Of a DNA stretch of 8,303 nucleotides, positions 1 to 6,543 are shown piece by piece. Source of the DNA: JAYQUR01 sp038133505 (GTDB lineage Bacteria; Pseudomonadota; Alphaproteobacteria; MPNO01; UBA830); the NCBI GenBank assembly GCA_038133505.1, contig JAYPTI010000137.1:1-8303 (forward strand). The letters are read 5' to 3'. Positions within the stretch are counted from its first letter, which is position 1. Each line of letters opens with the position of its first letter. The notes under the pieces are model-generated. The model was given only the letters and a program-made list of their open reading frames with translations. It was not told where the DNA came from and did not search any database. The position numbers and the translations under genes are program-made.

Positions 1-507
1 TTCGTCGCCTGGTTCTGGGCCTACTTCAACGCCGCGCTGTTCCCGACGGCGCAGATCGAGGGCAAGTGGCCGCCGCCCGGCGTCCAGACGTTCGACACCT
101 GGGACCTGCCGTTCCTCAACACGCTGATCCTGCTGATGTCGGGCGTCACCGTGACCTGGGCGCATCACGCGCTGCGCGAGGGCAACCGCAAGCACTTCAT
201 GCAGGGACTCGCGCTGACCATCTTCCTCGGCGTCTGCTTCACCTGCGTGCAGGCGTTTGAATACAGCCACGCCGCGTTCGGCTTCCGCGAGGGCATCTAC
301 CCGTCAACTTTCTACATGGCGACCGGCTTCCACGGTTTCCACGTTCTCGTCGGGACAATCTTCCTTATCGTCTGCTTCTTCCGGGGGAGGGCAGGACATT
401 TCACGCCGGATCACCATTTCGGGTTCGAGGCGGCAGCTTGGTACTGGCATTTCGTTGACGTCGTCTGGCTGTTCCTGTTCTGCTGCATCTATTGGTGGGG
501 CAGATAG
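1..507 (+). CDS. ctaE: Cytochrome c oxidase subunit III, 5'-truncated by window edge
   Basis: This is the C-terminal 168 residues of subunit III of an aa3-type haem-copper oxidase, an inner-membrane subunit of respiratory complex IV that supports the catalytic subunit I. The reading frame is open from base 1 and ends at TAG 505-507; the start lies outside the window, and family length suggests that roughly 100 residues are missing. Visible hallmarks are FVAWFWAYFNAALFP at the left edge, EGIYPSTFYMATGFHGFHV, where the segment after STFY carries the conserved histidines, and the C-terminal WYWHFVDVVWLFLF helix ending in YWWGR. Several hydrophobic helices alternate with short charged loops. The DUF983 and SURF1 genes that follow are the usual alphaproteobacterial neighbours of cox3. 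Assignment to COX3 is firm; the symbol ctaE (also called coxC) is a naming choice. Confidence 0.96.
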   Translation, partial: FVAWFWAYFNAALFPTAQIEGKWPPPGVQTFDTWDLPFLNTLILLMSGVTVTWAHHALREGNRKHFMQGLALTIFLGVCFTCVQAFEYSHAAFGFREGIYPSTFYMATGFHGFHVLVGTIFLIVCFFRGRAGHFTPDHHFGFEAAAWYWHFVDVVWLFLFCCIYWWGR

Positions 508-530
508 GAACCGCAAGATAAGGGACCGGT

Positions 531-562
531 ACCGGCCCGCTTCCTCCGGGAGGCGGGCCGGT
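531..562 (+). terminator. GC-rich hairpin after cox3 (terminator or attenuator candidate)
   Basis: Arms ACCGGCCCGC (531-540) and GCGGGCCGGT (553-562) pair perfectly. The pairing continues inward through TTCC/GGAG (one T-G wobble) to close on the four-base loop TCCG. This gives a 14-bp stem capped by a C(UCCG)G loop, which belongs to the very stable UNCG tetraloop class. The 3' tail (GCGCTTTCGG) has only three T residues, so it is a weak intrinsic terminator by E. coli standards. It could cause partial termination or act as a 3'-end stabiliser separating cox3 from the DUF983-SURF1 genes. The pairing is seen directly; the role is inferred. Confidence 0.6.
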
Positions 563-592
563 GCGCTTTCGGGCACATGGACCCTTTCATCT

Positions 593-597
593 GGGAG
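593..597 (+). promoter_or_regulatory. Ribosome binding site deciding the DUF983 start
   Basis: GGGAG lies 8 nt upstream of the TTG at 606. The alternative upstream in-frame GTG at 561 sits on the 3' arm of the 531-562 hairpin, where ribosome access would be poor. This favours TTG 606 as the start. Confidence 0.5.
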
Positions 598-605
598 CCG
601 TTGAT

Positions 606-992
606 TTGAACGATCGACCCTACTGGCCGCCATTGTCGCCGACCGCTACCGGTCTCGGGGCGAAGTGCCCGCGCTGCGGCCGCGGCAAGCTGTTCAAGGG
701 CCTGCTCGACGTTCGGGAACGCTGCGAGGTCTGCGACCTCGATCTGTCGCCGCACGACACGGGCGATGGCGCGACCGTGTTCGTTATCCTCTTTCTCGGC
801 GCGATCGTCGTCGGCCTCGCCGTCTGGCTCGAGTTTGCGTTCTCCCCGCCGGTCTGGGTTCATCTGGTCGTCTGGATTCCGGTCATTACGATCATGTCGG
901 TCGCGATGCTGCGCCCGTTCAAGGGCATCCTGATCGCGCTCCATTTCAGGAACCTCCGGCACAAATACGGTTCGGACCGGGACGCGGAATGA
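606..992 (+). CDS. DUF983 family zinc-ribbon membrane protein
   Basis: This is a 128-residue protein of the DUF983 family, found next to cox3 and SURF1 in many alphaproteobacteria and presumed, without firm biochemical proof, to be linked to cytochrome oxidase biogenesis. The N-terminal half carries a CPRCG...CEVC pattern with cysteines at about residues 21, 24, 40 and 43, which looks like a small zinc ribbon, together with the typical GKLFKG between the pairs. Two hydrophobic segments follow (about 56-79 and 83-101), then the conserved RPFKGI turn and a basic C-terminal tail. The family usually has CGLDL after the second cysteine pair; here it reads CDLDL. TTG 606 is chosen because GGGAG lies 8 nt upstream and the length suits the family. 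An in-frame GTG at 561 would add 15 residues but lies within the hairpin. The stop TGA overlaps the SURF1 ATG (ATGA), indicating translational coupling. Confidence 0.9.
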   Translation: MNDRPYWPPLSPTATGLGAKCPRCGRGKLFKGLLDVRERCEVCDLDLSPHDTGDGATVFVILFLGAIVVGLAVWLEFAFSPPVWVHLVVWIPVITIMSVAMLRPFKGILIALHFRNLRHKYGSDRDAE

Positions 993-1702
993 ACGCCGGC
1001 CGGGCGCCCGTGCGTCTGAACTTCTGGATGACGGTCTGCGCCCTCCCGGCGCTGATGATCCTGATCGGGCTCGGCGTCTGGCAGCTGCAACGGCTCGACT
1101 GGAAGGAAGCGCTGCTGGCCGAGAGGGCGGCCCGCCTCGCCGCGCCGCCGATATCGTTGTCGGCCGTCCCCGCCGACGGGTGGCGGGATTACGAGCTCCG
1201 GCGCGTCGCCGTGCGGGGCAGATACCTGTTCGACAAATCGCTCGAAATCCAGAGCCGGACATGGCGCGGCCGTCCCGGCGTCCACATCGTCACGCCGCTC
1301 GCGCTCGAGGCCGGCGGCACGATTCTCGTCGATCGCGGATGGGCGCCGCCGCCGGACATGCGGCGGCCGGGCGAGATGCGCCGGCCCGAAGGCGTTGTGT
1401 CGCTGGAGGGCGTCTTGCGGACCGGCGGAAAGACCAGCGCCTGGGTGCCCGACAACGAGCCCGCCAGAGGCATATGGTTCTTTGCGGATCCGGCCGCGAT
1501 GGCCGCCGCGGCCGGCCTCCCGAACGCCAAGCCTTACCTGATCGAGGCCGCTTTCGGCGGCGAGGAGGGGTATCCTCATGGCGGCCGGACGCGGACGGAA
1601 ACCCCGAACAACCATCTCCAGTACGCGCTGACCTGGTTCGGCCTTGCCGCGGCGCTGGTTGCGATCTACGTCCTTTATCATGTCCGCCGTCGCGGCGGAT
1701 AA
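989..1702 (+). CDS. SURF1: SURF1 family cytochrome oxidase assembly protein
   Basis: SURF1 (Shy1 in yeast) proteins are inner-membrane assembly factors for cytochrome c oxidase; bacterial versions have been implicated in haem a delivery to subunit I. The 237-residue product has the expected two-helix layout: one transmembrane segment near the N terminus (about 12-32, running into GVWQLQRL), a large periplasmic domain, and a second segment at about 213-231 followed by a basic tail. Family motifs are visible: GVWQLQRLDWK at the end of helix 1, VDRGWAP (D115, R116, G117, W118), the IWFF-D-MA stretch, and NNHLQYALTWF (207-217) leading into helix 2. The length is normal for the family. The ATG at 989 overlaps the DUF983 stop by 4 nt. 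The 3' end reaches into the leader of the carboxypeptidase gene, so the three genes probably share a transcript. Confidence 0.95.
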   Translation: MNAGRAPVRLNFWMTVCALPALMILIGLGVWQLQRLDWKEALLAERAARLAAPPISLSAVPADGWRDYELRRVAVRGRYLFDKSLEIQSRTWRGRPGVHIVTPLALEAGGTILVDRGWAPPPDMRRPGEMRRPEGVVSLEGVLRTGGKTSAWVPDNEPARGIWFFADPAAMAAAAGLPNAKPYLIEAAFGGEEGYPHGGRTRTETPNNHLQYALTWFGLAAALVAIYVLYHVRRRGG

Positions 1703-1715
1703 GACCACGCCCATC

Positions 1716-1721
1716 GAAGGA
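1716..1721 (+). promoter_or_regulatory. Ribosome binding site deciding the M32 carboxypeptidase start
   Basis: GAAGGA lies 6 nt before GTG 1728. An in-frame ATG at 1680 would add 16 residues overlapping the SURF1 3' end, but M32 enzymes normally begin immediately before the AYQELE-type helix, as the GTG start gives. Confidence 0.6.
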
Positions 1722-1727
1722 ACAACC

Positions 1728-3215
1728 GTGTCCGCCTATCAGGAACTGGAAGATCGTTTCCGCCGCATGTCTGCGCTCGGCGAGGCGGCGGGAATGCTCC
1801 ATTGGGATATGTCGGTCCTGATGCCGTCCGGCGGTGCGCCGTCGCGCACCGAGCAGCTGACCGCACTGAAGCTCACCGTGCACGAGATGAAGACCGATCC
1901 GCGGCTCTCCGAGTTGCTGGACGCGGCCGAGGCGGAACCGCCGGCCGATCCCTGGCAGGCGGCGAACCTGCGCGAGATGCGCCGGAGCTGGGTACACGCG
2001 AATGCCGTCGAACCGGCGCTCGTCGAGGCGATGAGCCGCGCGTCGGCCGCGTGCGAAATGGCATGGCGTGAGGCGCGCCCGGCGAGCGACTTCGCCCGCG
2101 TGCTCCAGCCGCTGCGTGAGGTGCTGCGCCTGACGCGCGAAATCGCCGCGGTGAAGGCGGAGGCCCTCGGCGGCTCGCTCTACGAGGCGCTTCTGGACCA
2201 GTACGAGCCGGGCGGCTCGACGGAAACGATCGATGCTCTGTTCGACGATCTGTCGGCGTTCCTGCCCGGCTTCACGGAACGGGCGCTCGCCGCCCAGGCC
2301 GCGCGGGGCGAGGCGGTTCCGCCTGCCGGGCCGTTCCATGTCGCGAAGCAACGCGCCCTCGGCGAACGGCTGATGACAGCGCTCGGTTTCGATTTCAGCG
2401 CCGGCCGGCTCGACGTCAGTCTGCATCCGTTCTGCGGCGGCGTCGCCGGCGACGTCCGGATAACTACGCGCTACGAGGAGGACGATTTCACGCAGAGCCT
2501 GATGGGCGTCCTGCACGAAACAGGCCACGCGCTCTACGAGATGGGGTTGCCGCGCGAATGGCAGTATCAGCCGGTCGGCGACGCTCGCGGGATGGCGATG
2601 CACGAAAGCCAGTCGCTTCTGGTCGAGATGCAGGCCTGCCGCAGCCGCGAATACCTGACCTTCGCGGCGCCGCTGATGCGCGAGACGTTCGGCGGCGAGG
2701 GGCCGGAATGGGACGTCGAGAACCTGTACCGGCTGTATACGAAGGTGGAGCGCAGCTTCATCCGCGTCGATGCCGACGAGGTGACGTACCCCGCGCACGT
2801 GATTTTGCGGTACCGGCTCGAACGCGCCCTGATCGCCGGGGATATGGACCTCGCGGACCTGCCTGCCGCGTGGAACGACGGCATGGAAGAGCTGCTCGGG
2901 ATCCGGCCGCCCGACGACCGGCGCGGCTGCCTTCAGGACATCCACTGGTACGACGGCGCGTGGGGCTATTTCCCCACCTACACGATGGGCGCGCTCGCGG
3001 CGGCCCAGCTTTTCGCCGCGGCGCGGGCGGCACGGCCGCAAATCCCCGATGCGATCGCTTCGGGCGACTTCTCGCCGCTGATCGGCTGGATGCGGGAGAA
3101 CCTGCACGCGCATGCGTCGTCGCGCTCGACAGACGAGTTGATGGTGGCGGCAACCGGGAAACCGCTCGGTACCGGGGCATTCAAGGCGCATCTCGAGGCG
3201 CGCTACGGCGCCTAG
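1728..3215 (+). CDS. M32 family metallocarboxypeptidase (thermostable carboxypeptidase 1 type)
   Basis: This is a cytoplasmic metal-dependent carboxypeptidase that removes C-terminal residues from peptides, probably in peptide turnover. The 495-residue length is typical of M32. All signature motifs are present in order: HPF followed by DVRITTRY (242-249), the zinc-binding HETGH (H263, E264, H267), HESQS (292-296) with E293 as the expected third metal ligand, IRVDADEVTY (345-354), and the C-terminal block starting GIRPP at 391 and running through LQDIHW to GYFPTY, ending near 418. The N terminus (AYQELEDRFRRMSALGEAA) matches the family's opening helix. No signal peptide is seen. GTG 1728 is chosen from its GAAGGA site; ATG 1680 is the alternative. 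The gene starts 25 bp after SURF1 and is probably co-transcribed with it, though no known oxidase role follows from this. It ends 11 bp from the end of the convergent ligase gene. Confidence 0.95.
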   Translation: MSAYQELEDRFRRMSALGEAAGMLHWDMSVLMPSGGAPSRTEQLTALKLTVHEMKTDPRLSELLDAAEAEPPADPWQAANLREMRRSWVHANAVEPALVEAMSRASAACEMAWREARPASDFARVLQPLREVLRLTREIAAVKAEALGGSLYEALLDQYEPGGSTETIDALFDDLSAFLPGFTERALAAQAARGEAVPPAGPFHVAKQRALGERLMTALGFDFSAGRLDVSLHPFCGGVAGDVRITTRYEEDDFTQSLMGVLHETGHALYEMGLPREWQYQPVGDARGMAMHESQSLLVEMQACRSREYLTFAAPLMRETFGGEGPEWDVENLYRLYTKVERSFIRVDADEVTYPAHVILRYRLERALIAGDMDLADLPAAWNDGMEELLGIRPPDDRRGCLQDIHWYDGAWGYFPTYTMGALAAAQLFAAARAARPQIPDAIASGDFSPLIGWMRENLHAHASSRSTDELMVAATGKPLGTGAFKAHLEARYGA

Positions 3216-3226
3216 AAGGCCGGTTT

Positions 3227-3544
3227 TCAGTCCAGATTTCGCCGAAGCTTCGCCGCCCGCGCGAATGCCGCGTCGGCGCGCCCGCGCTCGCCCTTGAGGC
3301 GGGCGAGATATCCTTCGGCAACGTAGATTTCGCTGAAGCGCGGCACCTGCAGCTTCAGCGCGGCCAGAATGGTCTCGGCTTCCGCCAGGTCGTCCTCCCG
3401 TACGCTCGTCAGGAGCGGGAAACGGACGCGTGTGACCAGCGTTCCCGGCGTCCAGCGGCCCGCCGAAAGAGCTGCATCGTAGACAGGCTGTGCGGCCTTC
3501 CTCGCGTCGCTCCCGCGCGCGCGACCGCGCGACGGATCCGACAT
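3227..3544 (-). CDS. C-terminal TPR-like fragment of the interrupted O-antigen ligase
   Basis: This 105-residue open segment is in a different frame from the central part. From about GSDARKAAQPVYDAAL onward it reads as sensible helical sequence: AEAETILAALKLQVPRF, then YVAEGYLARL and ADAAFARAAKL. Alternating small and aromatic residues resemble a tetratricopeptide repeat, which often ends Wzy/O-antigen ligase proteins of this size. Its ATG at 3544 lies within sequence that is meaningful in the other frame, so this start is probably accidental. The stop lies 11 bp from the stop of the convergent carboxypeptidase gene. Confidence 0.5.
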   Translation of the reverse strand: MSDPSRGRARGSDARKAAQPVYDAALSAGRWTPGTLVTRVRFPLLTSVREDDLAEAETILAALKLQVPRFSEIYVAEGYLARLKGERGRADAAFARAAKLRRNLD

Positions 3545-4622
3545 AAGTCGCGAAAGCCTCGCGACGGTAATCGGGCGACAGTGGGAAAAGCGTGTATGCG
3601 TCCCGGGTCCGGCTCGCCGCCTCGCGCGGTTCGAACTTCTGGATCCTGTGCGCGACGCCCGCGTTGTAGGCGGCGAGATAAACCGGGCTGACGGCGACGA
3701 GCGCTGCCGCGAGAACGGCCGCGCCCGCCGCGCCCACGGGCAGCATTGCAGGTCGCGGCAGGAGAACCCGGACCCTGCGGCGCCGGGCGGCGCGGGTAGA
3801 CCGCAGGACGATACCCATCGCGGCCGCGCCCGCGGCAGCGGTCGACGGGTTGTGCATCGGGTAGTCGATCATGGCGAAGCCGGCGAGCATTACGAGGCTG
3901 CAGGCCGAGGCACGCTCGACCGCGCTCAACTCGCGCAAGTGGAACACCCGGCGGAGGGCGGCGACGGCGAGCGCCGCGGCAACGGCGAAGCCGGGAAGGC
4001 CGGTTTCGACCAGCACCTGCAGGGCCTCGTTGTGCGCGGCCTCGGCAATGTCGAAAGCCGATTTCAGAACCTGCGGGTCGAGCGTCGGCAGCAGCTTGAG
4101 ATGGTACTGCGGGTAGAGAGGATAGCCGTAGTCGAAACCGCCGAGGCCATGACCGAAAATCGGCGCCTGCAGCCACATCGCCCCGACATTCACGAACATC
4201 TCGACCCGTTTGGCGAAAGGCTCGACGGCGACGAACTTGTCCCACACGGCGAACAGGCAGACGCCGAGTCCGGCGAGCAGGATGACGGCGGTCATGATCG
4301 CCGCGACGCGCCCTGCCTTGTGACGTGCGGCAGCGACCGCGGCGTAGCCTGCGAAGGTGGCTAGCGCGCCGTATTCGATCAGTGAGTCGACCAGTACCAA
4401 AAGCGCGATCACGCCGAAGGCCGCCAGCAACACGCCCAGCCACCTGTCGGGGCCATGACGCACGAACGTCCACAGCACCGCGAACGGCGCGAGAAGCAGG
4501 ACCGTCTCGCTCAGCGCATTGTCGGTCACGAAGCCGGCTTCAGGCTCCGGCAGAAAGGCGAGGCGCAGCAGGATCGCGGCAATCGCGCATATCGAGGTGA
4601 GCGACAGCCGCGTCGCGAGCAT
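3511..4622 (-). pseudogene. Central Wzy_C-bearing fragment of the interrupted O-antigen ligase
   Basis: This segment starts at ATG 4622, only 9 nt after the TGA, so ribosomes could reinitiate there. It holds the functional core: several transmembrane helices, the large periplasmic loop region with FGHGLGGFDYGYPLYPQYH, the HNEALQVLVETG motif, and further helices up to about LPVGAAGAAVLAAALVAVSPVYLAAYNAG. After SVARSRAR, near 3511, the frame loses sense. It stays open by chance far into the antisense of the carboxypeptidase and SURF1 genes, down to about 1290; that extension is not believed to be protein-coding. The right-hand limit given here is an estimate of where meaningful sequence ends. 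Confidence 0.55.
3514..3523. repeat. (CG)5 dinucleotide tract at the ligase frameshift
   Basis: Five uninterrupted CG units lie at the point where the ligase coding sense changes frame. Adding one CG unit would restore a continuous frame reading SVARSRARGSDARKAAQPVYD. Short dinucleotide tracts are slippage-prone in replication and error-prone in sequencing. Confidence 0.6.
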
Positions 4623-4631
4623 CGTCCGGTC

Positions 4632-5018
4632 TCAATGGCGGAAATAGGCGATCAGGACCGATATCGACGCAATGCCCGCCAGTCGAACCGCGCCGCCGGC
4701 CGGGTCCGGCGACCAGGCGAGAGACAGCGCCGCGATGGCGTTGAAAGCGATCAAGAGCAGGTCGACGTCGTCGGCCCGGATGAGCCGACGTCTCGCCGAC
4801 GCGATCACCGACCAGCACAGGACGGAGGCTGCGGCGAGAAACAGAAAGAGCCATTTGGGGACACTGGGCGCGCCCGTGCCGAGCCCGTGGCTCAGCAGGA
4901 TGCCGAAGCCGAAGGCGACGAACAGGACCGTATGAAGCCGGTCGGTGCGACGGGAAGGTCGGGGCAGGGCGGTGTTCACCGGGTGCGGGTCTTTGCTGCT
5001 CGATATGGCGCCCTTCAC
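4632..5018 (-). CDS. N-terminal fragment of the interrupted O-antigen ligase
   Basis: This 128-residue open segment encodes a basic N terminus and three or so hydrophobic helices, including HTVLFVAFGFGILLSHGLG, KWLFLFLAAASVLCW and DLLLIAFNAIAALSLAW. The phrase SLAWSPDPAGGAVRLAG is typical of the second quarter of Wzy/WaaL-like proteins. It ends YFRH-stop, and the next codons in the same frame continue in family style. It is therefore a fragment of the gene spanning 3227-5018, not a stand-alone small membrane protein, unless the gene is now expressed in two pieces. Any start between GTG 5018 and GTG 4979 is possible; neither has a strong ribosome binding site. Confidence 0.6.
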   Translation of the reverse strand: MKGAISSSKDPHPVNTALPRPSRRTDRLHTVLFVAFGFGILLSHGLGTGAPSVPKWLFLFLAAASVLCWSVIASARRRLIRADDVDLLLIAFNAIAALSLAWSPDPAGGAVRLAGIASISVLIAYFRH

Positions 5019-5091
5019 ACTACAGCCAGCGGGGCGCAGTTCAAACCGGCGGATTTAGCGTTTTGCGGCAGCGCGATCGCGTCACGCGCCG

Positions 5092-5120
5092 CCTTTCTTC
5101 CCGGCCCAAAAGACTATAAG
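5092..5120 (+). promoter_or_regulatory. Candidate thrC promoter
   Basis: TATAAG at 5115-5120 resembles a sigma-70 -10 box, 28 nt upstream of the thrC start codon. The hexamer 17 nt further upstream (CCTTTC, 5092-5097) is a poor -35 match. The position suits a short leader, but the call rests on the -10 box alone. Confidence 0.35.
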
Positions 5121-5135
5121 TTCCGCCCGAATTCC

Positions 5136-5144
5136 GGGGAAGAA
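5136..5144 (+). promoter_or_regulatory. Ribosome binding site of thrC
   Basis: GGGGAAGAA lies just before TTG 5149. The GGGGA core is 8 nt away, which supports the unusual TTG start. Confidence 0.6.
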
Positions 5145-5148
5145 CCCT

Positions 5149-6543
5149 TTGAAATACGTATCCACACGCGGCGAGGCGCCAGAACTCGCCTTCGACGACG
5201 TCCTGCTTGCCGGCCTCGCGACCGACGGAGGGCTCTACGTCCCGGCCGAATGGCCGCAATTCTCCGCCACCGATTTCGAGGCGATGGCCGGCCTGAGCTA
5301 TGCCGAAATCGCCTTCCGCGTGATCCGGCCGTTCGTCGGCGGGGCAATCGGCGACGACGACCTCCGGCGCATGGTAGACGAGTCCTACGCCGCATTCGGC
5401 CATGCCGCCGTCGCCCCGCTGAAGCAGATCGGCGACAACCACTGGCTGATGGAGCTGTTCCACGGCCCGACGCTCGCCTTCAAGGACTATGCGCTTCAGC
5501 TCGTCGGCCGGATGTTCGACCATGTGCTGGCCGCCCGCGGCGAGCGGGTGACGATCGTCGGTGCGACGTCGGGCGATACCGGTTCCGCCGCTATCGAGGC
5601 CTGCCGCGACCGCGATAATATCGACATATTCATCCTGTTTCCCGAGGGCCGTGTCTCGCCGGTCCAGCAACGCCAGATGACGACCGTCGCCAGCGCCAAC
5701 GTTCACGCCGTCGCGCTCGCCGGCACGTTCGACGACTGCCAGGACCAGGTGAAGGCGATGTTCAACGATGCGCAGTTCCGCACCGCGCACTCGCTGTCGG
5801 CCGTCAATTCGATCAACTGGGCGCGGGTCCTCGTGCAGGTGGTCTACTACGTCGTTGCCGCCGTGCGCCTGGGCGCGCCCGGCAGGCCGGTGAGTTTCGC
5901 CGTGCCCACCGGCAATTTCGGTAACGTGCTGGCAGGCTGGGTGGCGTGGAAATGCGGCCTGCCGGTCGACCGCCTCGTCGTCGGCACCAACAGCAACGAC
6001 ATCCTGTTCCGCTTCTTCGAGAGCGGCGAGATGGCCATTTCGGGCGTCGAGCCGACGCTGTCGCCCAGCATGGACATCCAGGTGTCCAGCAACTTCGAGC
6101 GGCTGCTGTTCGACATGCTGGACCGCGACGGTGCGGCGGTGACGGCGTGGCTGTCCGATTTCCGGAAGACCGGAAAGGTTTCCGTTTCCGACGCACGGCT
6201 CGCCGCGGCGCGCGAGAAGTTCGATGCCGCGCGGCTGGACGACGACGGCACCAAGCGCGTCATTCGCGAGATCTTCGAGACGACCGGAGAGCTTCTGGAT
6301 CCGCACAGCGCGATCGGGGTGGATGCGGCGCGGCAGAAGCGTGGCGATCCGTCGGTTCCGATGATCTCGCTCGCGACAGCGCATCCGGCCAAGTTCCCGG
6401 ACGCGGTCGAGGCCGCAACCGGCATCCGTCCGGCGCTGCCGCCGCAGATGGCGGACCTGTTCGACCGCACCGAGCGGTTCAGCCCGCTGCCCAACGACCT
6501 TGCCGCGATCCAGCAGTTCATCCGCGAACGGGCCGGCGCATGA
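5149..6543 (+). CDS. thrC: Threonine synthase
   Basis: This PLP-dependent enzyme converts O-phosphohomoserine to threonine and phosphate, the last step of threonine biosynthesis in the cytoplasm. The 464-residue product fits the longer bacterial/fungal-type threonine synthase class. The N terminus MKYVSTRGEAPELAF and then DGGLYVP are family hallmarks. The PLP-binding lysine is K112 in TLAFKDYALQL. GATSGDTGSAA (138-148) and PTGNFGN (253-259) form the conserved substrate and cofactor loops. TTG 5149 is chosen because it gives the canonical MKY(V/I)STRG opening and has GGGGAAGAA upstream. The TGA stop overlaps the ATG of the M16 peptidase (ATGA), so the two are translationally coupled. Its own promoter probably lies in the spacer upstream. 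Confidence 0.97.
   Translation: MKYVSTRGEAPELAFDDVLLAGLATDGGLYVPAEWPQFSATDFEAMAGLSYAEIAFRVIRPFVGGAIGDDDLRRMVDESYAAFGHAAVAPLKQIGDNHWLMELFHGPTLAFKDYALQLVGRMFDHVLAARGERVTIVGATSGDTGSAAIEACRDRDNIDIFILFPEGRVSPVQQRQMTTVASANVHAVALAGTFDDCQDQVKAMFNDAQFRTAHSLSAVNSINWARVLVQVVYYVVAAVRLGAPGRPVSFAVPTGNFGNVLAGWVAWKCGLPVDRLVVGTNSNDILFRFFESGEMAISGVEPTLSPSMDIQVSSNFERLLFDMLDRDGAAVTAWLSDFRKTGKVSVSDARLAAAREKFDAARLDDDGTKRVIREIFETTGELLDPHSAIGVDAARQKRGDPSVPMISLATAHPAKFPDAVEAATGIRPALPPQMADLFDRTERFSPLPNDLAAIQQFIRERAGA

Larger units (their letters stand above)
3227..5018 (-). pseudogene. O-antigen ligase / Wzy-like polymerase, interrupted by a nonsense codon and a frameshift
   Basis: This is the whole extent of a polytopic membrane protein of the O-antigen ligase/polymerase superfamily (Wzy_C type), which joins or polymerises surface polysaccharide on the periplasmic side. 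Reading from 5018, an N-terminal block of hydrophobic helices ends at TGA 4632-4634. The same frame continues immediately with family-like sequence (TDNALSETVLLLAPFAVLW, FGHGLGGFDYG, and AHNEALQVLVETGLPGF with H329-N330 in the rebuilt numbering, the conserved Wzy_C region). Near 3500-3545 the sense shifts to another frame, where a C-terminal TPR-like tail (YVAEGYLARLKGERGRADAAF) runs to the stop at 3227-3229. Total length is 1792 nt, one more than a multiple of three; restoring 2 nt gives about 597 residues. Base composition resembles the neighbours. The GTG start is uncertain; GTG 4979 is possible. Family assignment is good. Whether the lesions are real or sequencing errors cannot be told here. 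Confidence 0.8.
5019..5148. other. Divergent intergenic spacer between the ligase gene and thrC
   Basis: This 130-bp spacer is the longest non-coding stretch in the window. It is locally less GC-rich (for example GGATTTAGCGTTTTGCGG near 5051-5068 and AAAAGACTATAAG near 5108-5120), as expected of a promoter region. It contains a perfect 10-bp palindrome CGCGATCGCG at 5072-5081, whose role is unknown. No clear promoter reading toward the ligase was found. Confidence 0.5.

Noticed and set aside
1290..3226. Very long antisense open frame opposite the M32 and SURF1 genes, continuing the ligase frame
   Set aside because: It lies opposite two strongly supported genes and its translation is arginine/proline-rich without family motifs. 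GC-rich codon bias readily keeps such antisense frames open.
3205..3227. Possible terminator after the M32 gene (GCC...GGC followed by TTTT)
   Set aside because: Only about three base pairs can form before mismatches, which is too weak to call.
3648..4364. Plus-strand open frame opposite the ligase gene
   Set aside because: The low-complexity R/G/E-rich translation has no motif, while the minus strand shows clear membrane helices and the Wzy_C signature.
4632..4634. TGA as a recoded codon (selenocysteine or reassigned)
   Set aside because: Other genes in the window end at TGA, the position would replace an ordinary loop residue, and no selenocysteine-insertion hairpin was recognised just downstream.
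5019..5100. Promoter reading toward the ligase on the minus strand
   Set aside because: A weak TAAAT-like -10 is present, but no -35 element with suitable spacing could be found.
5041..6384. Antisense open frame of 447 codons opposite thrC
   Set aside because: It is a shadow of thrC: no recognisable domain, biased composition, and thrC on the other strand has all catalytic motifs.
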